From NCBI RefSeq assembly GCF_035582795.1, contig NC_134366.1, positions 111,900,256 to 111,964,255 on the forward strand: a stretch of DNA of 64,000 bases, given 5' to 3'. The translations under genes and the position numbers were made by a program. Numbering within the stretch: the stretch's first letter is position 1; each line of letters opens with the position of its first letter. Positions 44,954-58,482 of the stretch are shown here, one piece after another. Source of the stretch: Mycteria americana. Taxonomy: Eukaryota; Chordata; Aves; Ciconiiformes; Ciconiidae. The notes below the pieces were generated by a model. It saw nothing but the letters and a program-made list of their open reading frames with translations. It ran no database searches and was not told where the DNA came from.

Positions 44954-45022
44954 TATAGCTTTGTGACAGTGCAAAGAATTCAAAGATGAAAGGCTTCATC
45001 TTTGCACTGTCGCAAAGCTGTG
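44954..45022 (+). ncRNA. candidate long RNA hairpin (pre-miRNA-like or inverted-repeat element)
   Basis: The arms 44957-44977 (AGCTTTGTGACAGTGCAAAG and A) and 44999-45019 pair over 21 bp with no unpaired base. The single imperfect pair is a U-G wobble in plus-strand RNA. Pairing extends outward three more steps with two more U-G wobbles and one A-U. The loop is 21 nt (44978-44998). Size and shape resemble a microRNA precursor, but I do not recognise the sequence as a known miRNA. A short palindromic MITE remnant is the alternative. Confidence 0.3.
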
Positions 45023-45513
45023 AGTGTCAAACATTGTGTGTTGGTACCAAACCAGATTCTTCAGCCCAAAATAAAAGGAGGTGCCAGATTTGGACTTAAG
45101 GCTATTACAAATATGAAAGGCTATTACAAAGAGGAGAAACAAATAATAAATGACTTCAAAAGTCCAAATTAAAACTTCAGTATTTGAGAGAATGGTCTTT
45201 CCTCTTAGACAGTCTCAAAGGAGTAACTTGTGCTTCTACTAAATTGTTTCTACTTTTGTCAAACCATGTCTTTGTTTTTGCTGTCTCTGACCTCCTGCAT
45301 GTGGAAGGCACTTCTAATGAACTTTGCCAGTGGAAAATCACATGTATGCTGGCCTTTATCTTAGGTAGACACTTCTAATTGAGGTGTGTTTTTATTTTTA
45401 AGCATAAATTAAATATATGAAAATGGAAAAAGTAGTTCCTAGGCTTGATGCTTGATGAAACTTTTTGGAGGAAAAAGAGGTTTGAAGATTTTGTTCTCCC
45501 AAATGAACAAGTC

Positions 45514-45538
45514 CTTTTTTTTTTTTTTTTTTTTTTTT
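45514..45538. repeat. poly(T) run
   Basis: Twenty-five consecutive T, followed by CCTCCCCC. No retroposon body is recognisable beside it. Confidence 0.9.
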
Positions 45539-46730
45539 CCTCCCCCGCCTTCTGTTTATGTCATGTTGGGGGAATCTTTCTTTGAGATAGAACTTGGAAA
45601 AAGCTCAGCTAGATACAGGGCAGTAATATTGTATGGTCATGATTGAATCTTGGTGTAATCAAGATTATTACATGGTGAACACTGAAGGCTCTTTAAGAAA
45701 ATTATTCTTCAGTGATTATTCAAGTGGATATTTGAATAATACTTAAAATGTTTATAATGATATTAATTAAAAGGTCTTAATGTGTTGTGTATAAACTACA
45801 TAATCTTAGAATGATCATGATAGGTTGGCATTAGTTATTGTCATTTTGTGGTGAACCAAGGCTAACTAAGTCTAAATTACTTTCTCAAGTTTGTGCTATA
45901 GTTCAGGACAAAGCTGAGATTAGGATGCTAGTGAACTTAAAATTATAGTTGACCTAGTGAGTCCCCTCAAATGTGAAAAGTTGCTATTAAAGTTTAAGTA
46001 ATATTATTATATAAAGCATGGGAGAACAAATCTAAGCTCTCTGATCACTTATGATACGGTGCATAGCACATCTCGCTAAATTACTATGTATAGTCAGCCA
46101 ACTATCCAAAACTTTCTGTTGGTTGTGTTCTCAATATCTCGATAAAGTATTAGAATATTACTATTGGATAAGGACTTGTGGGGTTGAAAATACTGTATGC
46201 TAATAGACTTCAGTCAATGATGATATCTTGCTCTCATCGTTATCCCCTAGAATTAAACAAACACTCTTCAAGGTTATCAAAGAAGTTGATTCAGTTTGGG
46301 AAAGGGAGGAAAGGTATAGAGAAAGATAGACTAAAAGAATCTGCCTGACACAATAGTTGGTAGGACATGGGGGTTCTGCAGTTGGCAGAGGTTCTGCCAC
46401 CAGCAGGCATGCATGCATGCACAAACATGCACTTTTAAGAGTCAATGTCCAAGTAGAAAAAAATAAAATGCAAAACTGAATCCCTGATACTCCAAGCAGT
46501 ATGATACGAATATAAAATGCATTTTAAGACATACACAGTTTGAGGTAGCATGAGCTAATATCATTATGAAAGTCCTTTCAAAAATAAAGAATATCAAGGT
46601 GAATCTGGCCCTAGCATATCATTAGTATGGAACTACATTCAAAAGATCAGGTCTTATCCTGTTTTCATCCCACCACAAGACTCCAGGCAAGTTTGACACT
46701 GGTTGTCACAATTAAGATCCTAGCAAAGGC

Positions 46731-46784
46731 TGTGTTTTTTGGGGGTGTGAGGGTTTTTTTGTTTGTTTAGTTGTTTTTTTTTTA
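46731..46784. repeat. G/T-rich low-complexity tract
   Basis: TTTTTTGGGGG followed by GTTTGTTT and a run of T. Confidence 0.7.
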
Positions 46785-49049
46785 AGATTCTAAACAAGCC
46801 AGAAACTTATAGTTCAAGTAGTATTAAATAGTGTGGGGGTTTTGATGGTACACGACTTTAATTTCACCTAATGATTTGAAACTTATCAGATATTTTGTTA
46901 GACATAAGAAAGAAGAGTCTCCCTTGAAATATCTTTTGGTTATTTTTTGGAACATTTATAATGTTTTGGGGAGCATTTATAATATTCAAACATGCAGAAA
47001 AAGTGACTATGTCTGTGGGTTTATGTCTTGGGAAATACACATCTAGCCCCATTCTCATAAGATTAGCAGTGTTTCCTGGTCTGTTATGAGCTCCTTCTTT
47101 AACATACAATCCATCAGCTATTAGTTGCTGAATTTTGCAGTTATTGCCTGCAATAAGTAATGCACTTTGATGTATTAGTCACTCTGTGCTCAATTTACAA
47201 AAATGCTATGAGCCACATAATCAGGATTTTTTTTCTGAGTAATCAGAAAGAAAAGTAAGTAGCTAAAGATTAGTCAGAAAAATAGATGCTTGCATATTTA
47301 AGGGGACAGGATGAAAGCAGACTTAATTGTTCACGCAAGGCATTTATTTAATTAAAAAAATGTTGAGGTTATGAGCAGGATTATTATTAAGGCTTCCCAT
47401 TGGAATAAAGTAAACTCTTCTGATTCCAGGCTTTTAACTAAGTTATTTTGCTTATCCTGTATAAGAATTTGAAGTGGTTACTTTAACATAGGTCTTTCCA
47501 TTTCCTTCTGTTTGGGATGCTCCTGTTTTTAAGTGAGTCTTTCCTATAGTGATTAGCGTGCTCAGTGAAGATGGAGACTCTCTTATATGTTACTCACAAA
47601 ATCAGTAACGGAGATTAAATTCTTCAGAAGTGTGATGAACATGGAAAACAATCACCAGGTGGGAAGTTGGGATCCAAAGCTCTTTTGGTTAAGTTTGCTC
47701 CAGTCTTTTTTGCCACATTTGGGTGATCTTCACTACTGAGTCTTTATCTAATCTGATTTCTTCCTTCTAGCATTTCGGTAAGATTCCTTCTCCACTTCCC
47801 TTGCCCCATAAGGTAAACATTTAACTTTACTTCATTAAATATTGAAGTATTTCAGGTCAAATGGGGCATTCCATATGAAAAAACCTAAATCTTTCTTGTT
47901 TCATAACAGAAAACTTTTTTTTCAGAATGGAAAAATAATTCTTCAATTTGGTTGGACCTAAATAAAAACATGCTTTTGACATTTTTTCCCCAAAATGTTT
48001 TCTGTTGACAGCTAAACAACCAACACAGAAATGCTAATTCCATTTCTATTGTTAAATAAAGTGGCACTGTTCCTCATTATGCTCCTTTTTTTTTTTTTTT
48101 CTAAAGAGAAGCCCATTTCAGAAGCATGGCATCTTCTCAGACTACTCAGGTTTTATCTGCCAATAACGTGTGTTGTTCTGTAATAGTCTTGTATGATTAC
48201 GCTGAGTAAAACATTTATACTATCAGAAAAATAGTTGCTTATTGGTGGCTGGTATATGCTTAATAAATGTCACTGTTCCTTCCACAATTTTTCTGCTCTT
48301 GTCTTTTCTTTTCCCTTGATTGTTTCCAAATGATGTTTCAGACAATAGAATGCTTAGCAGCAATCTTGCTATTGTTTTTGAATGGAACAGAGTAATTACT
48401 TTTAATAGAGTTTGTACAATCAGGCCTTATCCATGTGTGGGACATTGTTGAATGAGAATTCTCTCTGATGATTACTCTAGTGAACTCCTGACCATTAATT
48501 TAGCTCAACAAGTGAATTTCTGACTTGATGGAAAGGCAGCAAAATGCATTTGTGGGCTGGGGAGGAACACAATGCTCAAACTCAGAGCTAGTATCACAGT
48601 TCAGCCACCTTATGTGTTTGCAGCTATTTCAGTGCTAAAACAGGAAGATTGTTCCATCAGATGGACTTTGCACAGATTCATACTTTAGATCTTTTGTGAC
48701 TAGCTACTTGACTGAAATAGATTAAAGTGTGTGGGTACTGCTGTTTAATCATATGGATGCTGTGGATCGAAGGCAAATAGGACTCATTCAGCTCTTCTCA
48801 ATATGCACATACACACAGTGTTTACTTCCCTGAATAAGGTTGCTAATTTTGTTGTACACTATTGCAAATGTTTTGAAAGCCCTTCTGTTACAAGGTAAAG
48901 AAGGTGGGTAAAGCTGACATTTCCAATTACAAGTTTCTATTCAGTGGAAGTCTCACTACTTAAAATTCTCAAATGTTACACTGCCTTTTTGTCCTCATTG
49001 CTCATGTCTTCCACTTTGCCCTATATGAGTATCAGGTACATGATATAAA

Positions 49050-49860
49050 ACCGGGAGGAGTGCATAGACCAGATGGTTGTGCTCCTATTCAGAGGGACTT
49101 CAACAGGCTAGAGACATGGGCAAATACAAATCTTATGAAGTTCACCCAAGGGAAGCGTGAAGTCCTGCACCAGGGGAGGAACACCCCATGCACCAGAACA
49201 GGCTGGTGGCCAAGTGCCTGGAAAGCAGTTTTGCAGAAAAGGACCTTGGGGACAATGGATTGACAGTGAGACAGCAATGTGCCTTGGCAGCAAAAAGGGG
49301 CTAACGACATCCTAAGCCATATTTGGAAAAGCATTTTCAGTAGGTTGTGGGAGGTGATCCTTCCTCTCTGCTTAGACTGATGAGACCACATCTGGAGTGC
49401 TGTGTCCAGTCCTGCACTGTGTGGTATCAGAGACATAGACATACTGTAATGGGTCCAGTAAAGGACCACAAGTATGATGCTTGGAGCATCAGACACAGGA
49501 TGAGAGGCTGAGAGCTGGGATTATTCAGCCTGGAAAAGAGAGGAGGAAACTATGTGTGCCTAAATACATGATGGGAAAGAAAGTAAGGATGATGGAACAA
49601 AACTATTCTTGGTGACAGAGCGAAAGGCAGTGAGCACCAATTGAAATATAGGATAGATTTTTTTTTTTTATTGTGAGGATAGTCAAACATTGGAAGAAGT
49701 TTTCCAGGGTGGTTACAGAGTCTCCACCCTTGGAGATGGTTAAAATCTGACTGGACATGGTCTGAGAAACCAGTTGTAGTGTACACTTCTTTGAGCAGGG
49801 GTATTGGACTAGATGGTTTTAAGAAGTCTCTTCCAACCTCAACGATTTTGTGATTCTAGA
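49050..49860 (+). mobile_element. CR1 LINE 3' fragment with intact terminus
   Basis: Starts with the end of the reverse transcriptase (GCAPIQRDFNRLETWAN, NLMKFTQGKREVLHQGRN) and continues through the CR1 3' region to the typical terminus, TATTGGACTAGATGG...CTTCCAACC...GATTTTGTGATTCTAGA. It is 5'-truncated with a short poly(T) interruption near 49660. Frames are broken after 49263. The terminal GATTCTA-type end marks a standard CR1 insertion in plus orientation. Confidence 0.92.
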
Positions 49861-50521
49861 TTAGAGAAGGTTAATCCTAGTAACAAAAGGGATATCAATC
49901 TACTGTGCAACTGTTACTCTTAAGGAGTTGTAGATATTTCAGACAGCTCTCAGTATGTTGAAGAACACTACTCTGCACTTTCAGAAGAGGTGGCAGATTA
50001 TGTCTGATGAAAACCTAGATCTTTTGGCACTGGCATAAAAGACCCCAGATTTCTCTTGCCAACATTCAGAAAGAGCAGCCTCAACTCCAGGCAGTGTTCC
50101 TGCTTGTCAGTGCTCCCAACTCAGGAATACTTTGTTAATATTTCTGGAATGATATAAATGGCTTGCACTCAGACGTTGCAAGATGTCTGTTATGTTGCTT
50201 CCACATGCTGTGTGTAGGGTACAGTGTGGTCCTCGTATCTGTGGACCATCATGCGGAAAGCATCACATACTGTCTTTTCACAGCTTAGACCAAAACAAAC
50301 CATCATCTCGTTACTCTCCTTTTCCTGTGGAGGTCTCAAGGGACAGCTGACAGCTGTGGGAACTATAAGCATAAATTACCACTGAAAACAAACTGGTGGA
50401 ATATAGATAGCCCTAAGCTTGTGCAGAGGCATCATGCTTTTGTGCTAATATTGTCAACCTGGATCCTCTGTAGGAGACTTAATTCTTTTTTGAAAGAAAG
50501 CAATGAAAAGTTAGGAGATGC

Positions 50522-50578
50522 GTGTTTTTTGTTTTGGTTTGGGGTTTTTTTTTGTTTTGTTTTTTTTTTTTTTTTTTT
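50522..50578. repeat. G/T-only tract ending in a long T run
   Basis: Starts GTGTTTTTTGTTTTGG and ends in about 20 T, with no A or C. It resembles the complement of the A/C tract 400 bp downstream. Confidence 0.85.
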
Positions 50579-50955
50579 AAGACTTCTTCATTCTGTACCA
50601 CTTTAGTTTGGAAAGAGCTATGGAATTTACTACTGTGCTGCAAAATCAGTTTAGAGAAGTTAAGTATATTTGCATAGAAAATAGATAAGGAACAAAGAAA
50701 TAAATAGAAATTAAATAAGACCATCTTGTTGTGTAAAATCTTAGTGAAAGACCACACCTTTGATAAGGCAGAGGCAAAATGCCTTTACATAAGAAAACTG
50801 CTAAATCAGAGCCTGAGGTTGTTGCTAGTTCTTGGCTTGTTAAAGCTCGCAGCAGGCTGGTATCTTAACACAGTTGTTGTTTGAGAAACTGATGCAAAAG
50901 GTCAGTAATCTTCATAAGTTTCTGTTTGGGCCTGAAGCTTCAGAGGACAATTTTG

Positions 50956-51109
50956 CATTAAAAAAAAAAAAAAACCCAAACCACCCCTCAAATAAAACAA
51001 ACAAACAAAAAAAAAACCCCAAAAACCCCCCCAAAACCCCAACCAAAAAAACAAACCAAAAAACCCCTCCCCTACACAACCCCACCAAACCCAAACAAAA
51101 TAAACCCTA
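50956..51109. repeat. G-free A/C tract of CCCCAAAA type
   Basis: There is no G on the plus strand for 154 bp and only a few T, with repeated CCCCAAAA-like motifs such as AAAACCCCAA. It begins with a run of A. The minus strand is G/T-rich and could form G-quadruplexes. A related A/C patch lies at 51190-51222. Open frames over it are low-complexity artefacts. Confidence 0.85.
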
Positions 51110-54100
51110 GCAAAAATAACCATTACTGAAACTGCATGGAAGACCTGTTGCAACTTTGATGTTAGTGGAAGGTTGCTGGAAGTTAATTAAAAAACCCCCA
51201 AGCAAGCAAACAAACAAAAAAGCTGAAGAGACGTAAGTGTAAAAGTTTATATTGAGGAAGATACTATGTGATAAAGGCAAACTATCTTCTGTCTTCTTTG
51301 AAAAGGTCTGCCTAATTCAGTGTACTTTGCTGTAATGATTTGCTAAATGTATCTGTTCCTAAAACAATTCGTATAAAAGAAGGGGGAAGGAAGAAGACCA
51401 ATGGTAATTTAAATACTGTGCACACATTTCCTTCAAGTGATGCTTATGGTACTTCACAGTAGTGCCCCATTTCAATTCTACTTCACAGCTAGCTTACAAG
51501 AATCATGGGGTAAAGATGGCATGTAAAATTTGATTTTCCATGTCTTGGTGAACTCTTCTAAATCTAGTACAACAGACAGTATAAAATCAGGACATTGTAC
51601 ATTACAAGGAAAGCTTTCTGAAGGCTAGAAAATGGTACATCGCTTAAATCCTATAGTTCGTATTTAGCTTCTATCTACTTCAACTATCTACAACCAAAAT
51701 AAAATATATTCCAGTAAAATTTCTTAAAAGCATTCTTCCCCCCAGCCCCGACTCCAGCCATTCCTTCATACAGGGGCAGATCAATATGGGTTGACTCAGG
51801 GCTTCGCTTTCTCTCGTGACAAAAGTAAAGTGTTTGTGTCTAAAATTCAGTTAACAGCTGAGTTATTAGGCATTAAACAAAATATTTTCTTCTATAGAAC
51901 TTACTTATGTATTGAAACCAGGAGTCTATGAAATTATGTCAAGAATAAAATGACATACATCAGAAAATTAATTATTTCTCTATTAATGCATGACAGTCTA
52001 ACTACATATCTGCAAAACAGTTTAACAAAAAACCCCAAACCTTATTTGGGCATTCTATAACCTGAAGCAATTCATTTATAAGGACCTTGCAGTGTATAAC
52101 CCTAAAGCACTTTCAGGGTCTGCTATTGTTATAAATTTCAAGAAACGTTGTTGTTACACTCTTTCCTCTCCTTGCCTCAATCTAATACAGTATTCTCTTC
52201 CATTTCCCATAATGCTGATATTGCACAACACATGTTTCTTCAAGACTGGTAGGTTCATGAAATATTAGCCAAAAAAACCCCAACTGTACTTTGGGCTTTA
52301 ATATTAAAAAAATAAATAAAAGGCAACCCAAAGATACCCCACACTAAAAGCTGGAGTCTTTCTCTAATCAGCCACTGCAGAGTTTAGAATTCAGAGTTAT
52401 TGCCGTCTGTATTAAATATATGTATAAAATTGGATTCTTCAGACTTTGTGCTGAATGGGACAAGGAAATGAAAACTTGATCTCTAGAGAAATATGAAAAT
52501 ATAACCGACTGAAAAGGAGAAAAAGAATTAATATTGCTTTAAATTCCAACTTGACTAGGAACCTACTGTGGGTTTATATGTATATTAACAAACTGATTAT
52601 TTCCCTAATCCTACTGAGATTTTCCTTTTCCTGTGCTAAGTTTTGGCATGTTTTCCTCTATTACTTCATATTAGATGTTGAAAGTTGGATTCAAATATAA
52701 TCACAAGAACTTGCAAGTGAATATTTCCAAATAAATTTGAAAATAACTACATTTAATATCTTCCATATTTCTTGGGGGAAAAAAAAGCAAACATCAAGCT
52801 TACTGAATAATTCAATTGAAAGCAGATTTCTGTGCTTTTGTTTGATGGTGGGAAGGGGAATCAGTCCTTTATTCTTCCTTACAGGGTGTGATCTGGTAGC
52901 CAGTAAAATCAGTGGAAAGACTGGATTGTGTGCTCCACATCTCAGGTGGTGGACAGGTTTTTGGCTGTTCTTGACAGAACTATGTCAACTTTCTGTGTTT
53001 GATTTGTTTCTTCTCTCCCCTCTTTGCCTCCAAGACAAAGTGAGTTAGTTACAGGAGATAGGAGAGGTGGGTTACCTGGCAGTTATGGGACAAAAAGCAG
53101 GCGGAGTAGCTCTGGCAGGATAGCTTCTGAAATAAAAAAGGATCTGATGCATTTCTAACTTGTAACTTTCTTGTTTCTACACATGTACTATGTTTTTTTT
53201 TTTAAGACTTGTCCTCATACCAAAAATGTGTAAGTTTAACTCATTTCCATTTTCATCTAGATAATCCAATGCAGCTCTCACATGGCTGGGTCAGAGCAGT
53301 TTAGGATGTTGCTGGTGCCTGAGTGAAAATTGGCAGTGACTGGCTGCATCTGTATCTGTTTCCTTCCTTCATCCTCACTGTTCCTTGTGTAACCTCTGTT
53401 ACCAGTTTGACCATATCCCTGCCGTTGTTTTGGTCTACTCCTTGCTTATGTTGAGCTAGACTCTAAGTAACTGATCATATGTAGGTAAATTAATACAAAA
53501 GTATTTTTTGGAGAGTTTTCTTTCTTAGATAAGGACTTCATTTTATGAACTTTACAGTTCTTGCTTAATCTGGTGTATTTGTACACATAGCAGTAGCATA
53601 TTTTTAGCTGATTTTTGTTTCAAAAAGCTGGCACTGTACAACTTGTTTAGGTGTTTATCTCCGTGAACATTCCTGTCTGAAACTTCTTACTTCCCTCACC
53701 CCCAAATTTGGTGCAGTTCCAAGAGGGAACTGTAAGGCCGATGATCCTCTCCTCATACAAAATATTTTATTAAACATTGCAATCCCAGCCTCCCAAAGAA
53801 GTGACAGTTCTGCTGGCAGAGACATTAGTGAGGTACACTGATGATAAGTCCCCAGAAGCAAATAGCACAAGCTTGTTGACAGTCTCAGTGCTATGTCCTG
53901 TGGAGGTTTTCTCTTAGTACAGATCTGTTGCTATCGAGCTAATCCTATTGCTGTCCTTAATAACAATTTTCACACTACTGCCCATAAAACGATTGTTCTG
54001 ATGAGCTTAACATAATTATATATGTATATGAGATTATTGCAAGTCTTTATTACCAATGATTAGCTAACCAAATTACCCAACAAATTAATAATACATTCCT

Positions 54101-56612
54101 TAAAAGATTAGCCATGTATAATTATATATAATTTAGAAAATTCTCAGAAGATGGTGCACTGTGTTTTTCTACAGTAGCCTATCTGCATTGTTGGAATCAG
54201 TTTAAATTATGGGCACTTGTGAGTTTCCAATATGTAATTCTACCTGGAGAAATCAAGTATTTTGACATTGATGCTGTGGAAATATTTTTGTTAGAGATTA
54301 TACAAAGACAGTGAGAAATGCTGAATGAAGTCAGATGCTATATTCAGTTACAGGAGTAAACTGGGAGAAACTCTGTTTATTTTAATCAAGTCAGATGTAG
54401 ACTTTGGTTCATGATCTGGATACATAAGTATCTGTCAACATAGTGTTCTGATTTTGCAATCTTAGTGAACAATCTACTCATATATGTAAATCTTCTAAGA
54501 AGGGGTGGGGTTTTTTTTACAGATTTCTGGCAAGTTTAATGAGTGTGTGTTACATGCTTCTATAAATAAAAATATTGGTTGCACACTTTAATGTGTGGCT
54601 TCTGAGACTCTTTAGCTGAGATGCTAGACTAAATTTAGAGTTATGAGGACAATGAACAAGTGTCAAACTGCAGAGAGTTATATTTTTCAAAGCAAAAAAA
54701 GTTTCTTTTTCCACAAATGACCTATTGCTTGATTTTTAGTTGACACGAAATAACAGAGGCTTCTCATTGGTAACTGACTCGTGAGGTGTACATAGGAAGT
54801 CTAGTCATGATGAGAGGTGGGCTCCTTGAGAGAATGCTTTAGCTCAAGAATCTAATCTTCTGAGATCTCCTTTCTCTTATCTCTAGAGGGAGACTGTTCT
54901 TCTTATGTAAATGCTTGTATCGTGCACTGAGCTAAGTGGCATGAAAACCTCTGAAAAACTGAAAGCTGTTCTACTAAATATACTGTTGGTTTCTGGACAT
55001 ATCGTTCAAAGTGGTGATGGTTATATAAGCATGACAAAAAGACTCTATCCCCAGAATGTGTGCTGCTAATTCCGTGGAGATTTTTTTTTGTCTTAGTTTT
55101 AAAATGTTTATATAAATATAGATATTCACTCATTTAAAACTTGAGCTTAAATTTGAGCCTACTGGGATTCAGGATCCAAACATTTTCTCTGTTTTTAGTT
55201 TCCTTTACATTTTTACTGAGCTGTGTCAAAAGGGCATATACAGGTGGAAATGAGAGCCTAATGTGACCTTAAGAACTTTTGACATATGGTCTTCCACAGA
55301 GTTTACAAAATCTGGAAGGGAGCAATCCCTTACTGAAGTATCCACTCTACTCTGACACCAGAAGAGGAAAATTCAATGAACCAGTGAGGTGTCGGAACGT
55401 CTTGAACACATGTTGGTCTCTGCAACAGAGCTGTGACGATCTGTGTGCTTGGTGAGAGTATTTCATGAAGCTGCTCAGGCATCTGTTGGTGCAACACTCG
55501 CCATACACTGACTGGTGCGGGCAAAAGAACAACACAAACGCAGAAATAAGAGGACTGAAAAGAAGGAAACAACTTCTATAATTGTATACATATTCATATC
55601 AGCTTTCTCAAGCACATACTAGTTATACAGCTCTCGCCACAGAAGAGTGAGGATTTTGAAATGGAAGGATCCCCTTTCCCCTTCCCTGCTGGTGGGTTGT
55701 TAGCTATTGACATGCTGCAAACAGATCCTTCAATTCTGAGGGTGGCTCTCTGCTGTCTGAGCACAGAGGGTGCTGAATATGACACTGTTGCACCACTCCA
55801 TGCATTTTTACCTGGCCAGCTTGCCCCACAGTTTGGTTCAGTTTTTTTTCCTGTATCACCTACATAACTTCAGTCTGGCTGTTGGACCAGTGCATGCTAG
55901 TTTCCATAAACAGATAATTTGTGAGCCAGCCTCTTTCTCCTTACAAATCTCACAGCTGTCTGTAATTCATTCATTCTTCTGACATTGAAAATTAATTTCC
56001 TTTGTCCCTTGATGTTGCATTATATGATGACTGACAGGAATCATTACAGTCATTTAAAAAACAAACAAAACCTGAATGCAAGTCTATAAGAGCAATCCAC
56101 TCTGAGCTCTCTAGAGGGAAGCATTCTTCTCTTCCATCTTAGCAATTACAAGAGTGATTCTTTGCTGTCCTGGGATTGAACTGATGCTATATCACAGAGC
56201 CAAGTGCTGGATGAAAGGCTCCAGGAGGAAGACACAACCTCCTTTCTGGAAGAACATACCACTAGCTCCTTATCTTACTGTGACAAATACCGTAAAAAGG
56301 ACATACAGGGAAGGGTAGGATATCTGAGACCTGCTTAGAAGAAATCTCCTGTGAAAGTCTTGCAAAAGCTACTCACATGCAACTAACCCTACTCAATCAG
56401 TGTGCTACAAGCAGCAATTGTGCAGGAGAGCTCTGAAGATGGAGGGTTTGTGTTTTCCTTATATGCCCACACCTGTGTTCAGAGTTCCCCTGTTCCCACT
56501 CCCATTGCTATTTGTTTTCACACTGTATAAGTTTCTCCTCCAAGGCTACATTCCCTGAGGAGTTCCAGTAGCTTCACCTCAACAGCACCCCAATCCCACT
56601 ACGAGCTGTGGG

Positions 56613-56674
56613 AGTTGTCACTTCCCCCTCTGTTGTCACTCTGTTCCCCATTAGTTGTCACTTCCCCCTCTGTT
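56613..56674. repeat. 22-bp direct repeat at 40-bp spacing
   Basis: AGTTGTCACTTCCCCCTCTG followed by TT occurs at 56613 and again at 56653, just outside the CR1 fragment. A small local duplication. Confidence 0.85.
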
Positions 56675-56739
56675 TGTCTGAGTGGAGTTTTATTTGCAGT
56701 CTGGGCCACTGATCCATCGTGCCCCTTTCTTGTTATAAA

Positions 56740-57250
56740 GTCCTTGTGTTCTAGGTTTTATTCTTTTGTTGTGCTTCTCCAAGAAGTCTGTGCCTCTGTC
56801 TTCTCTACAGTTCCCCTTTAAATAGTCAAAGGTGGCCATTAGATCACCTCTCAACCTTCTCTTCTACAGGCTAAACACATCCAGTTCCCCCAGCCTGTCC
56901 TTATATATTATGTGCTTCAGCTCTCTGACCTTCATCGTGGTCCTCCACAGGGCGCTGTCATTTTATGTACTGGGGAGCCCAAAGTTGAACACGGAACTTG
57001 GTTATGGTCTCAAGTGTATAGTAGAGGAGAAGAATCCCTTCCCTGGACCTTATGCTTTTGTTGATTTAACCCAGTGTGCTCTGGCCTTTGTTCAAGGTTG
57101 TGTTGATGACCAGGATAGGCAGAAATGGATCTGGGTATCTCAGAGCTTGCCCTGTTTCTTGGGATTACTCTATTCCAGATGTAGGACTTTGCATTTTCCT
57201 TTGTGGGACCTCATGACATCTTGTTTGCCCACTTCTTCCAGCAATCAGAA
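56740..57250 (-). mobile_element. CR1 LINE fragment, minus orientation
   Basis: The plus strand shows reverse-complemented CR1 3' blocks: CACCTCTCAACCTTCTC, CAGGCTAAACACATCCAG, GGGGAGCCCAAAGTTGAACAC, and GTAGGACTTTGCATTTTCC. It covers roughly the last 500 bp of CR1 ORF2/3'UTR without the extreme 3' end. The 146-codon open frame across it on the plus strand is antisense to CR1 and not a gene. Confidence 0.85.
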
Positions 57251-58467
57251 GAAAACAATCATGCCTGTTTGAGCAAGAATATGTAAATTTTTCTGCTATA
57301 CTTCTTACAAGTTACAATCTGTGAAGCTCTTTTCTGATGGCTTACTTGCGTATTCTAACCTGTAAACTTAATGCCCTTTATGACAAATTTTCAGGGTTAC
57401 CAAGTTTCACTGTACTTAGAAATTAAAGTGTGTCTCATACAGCACCTTATTTTCTCCTTTTTGACAATTTTCATATATATTCAATCATCTGAAGCAATTC
57501 AATCTACTGAAGTTTTGTGGACACTACAGCTTCTTTCTCCTTGAACTACTTTTAGTGCTTATCCAAATTGAGCTATGCAAGAAAAATCTGGGCCAGTTCA
57601 TTTACTGAGGTTGGTTACTCTTGTGTTTAATATTCTCTAATGATCCACTAGTGTATTCCTGAATGCATGTTGCTATCCAATAGATTATAGTACAGATGCA
57701 TAAGCTGCATAACAAAAGGAAAGTAGTTGTTGGAGAGGGATGACTATTAAGTAATATATTCATGAGTAGCTAGTCTCAATTTGGCTGTGTCCACAGATTA
57801 TTTGGATCTTTTTAATTTAAGAATCTTGATGGACACAAAATGTAACTGAAATGAAAGTCTCCTAGAAATAATTGATGAGGTAATATTCTCTTAGGAATAA
57901 GAATTAGCTGTGCTTGGTCTTTAGCTTCTAACAGATGTGAACGAACACAGATATTGCAGTGTTTAAGAATGTTTTTGGCAGGGAGTGCTGTGGTAACGCT
58001 TTGTGTGTAATGCTTTCAGGATTTTCAGCTCTGGCAGTCGCAGCTTCCACTTATCTGGAAGATCTGCTTTTAACTCAACATCAAATGAACATGAATGAGG
58101 CTGGTCATTGGTAAGTGACTAATCCATTATTCCGTAAATGCACATGACACACCATCAAGTTCTGCCTAACATCTGAAATTGTCTACTCAGCAAGGCATTT
58201 GATATTAGACAGCAAAACTTGATTGGAAGTAATACATTCGAAGAACGTTTTGGTAAACAGTTTTGTGAAATATAAATAAGACAAACTCAAGGATTCTTTC
58301 ACTTTTTAAACTTAAGTGGTATAGCTCTGTTTTTATCAGCGTGTTGAATCACTGTTGCTTTCTCAGCCAGGAGTAGCTGGACAAAGCCAGCATAAAACTA
58401 CTCTGCTACCTGTGGTTATTTGGGTTTCTTAAACATCAAACCAAAAGGACAAAGCCCCTTCAGACTT

Positions 58468-58482
58468 CCCCCCCCCCCCCCC
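58468..58482. repeat. poly(C) run
   Basis: Fifteen consecutive C followed by AAATAAAG. Likely unstable in length. Confidence 0.9.

Larger units (their letters stand above)
32251..49049. other. gene desert
   Basis: Nearly 17 kb with no open frame over 105 codons and no recognised transposon. It contains the CTCF-like site at 33138, a TTTA microsatellite (40547-40563), a GCAT run (46406-46422), poly(A) and poly(T) runs, and the hairpin at 44954-45022. The unique stretch 32750-33420 looks the least decayed by eye and is a candidate for non-coding conservation. Confidence 0.5.
49861..56739. other. intergenic DNA with A/C and G/T tracts, no gene seen
   Basis: Only short open frames. Besides the listed tracts, small AAAAAACCCC patches occur near 52027 and 52273. 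Confidence 0.5.

Noticed and set aside
56832..57272. 146-codon plus-strand open frame
   Set aside because: It is antisense to a CR1 fragment; the DNA matches CR1 3' blocks throughout.
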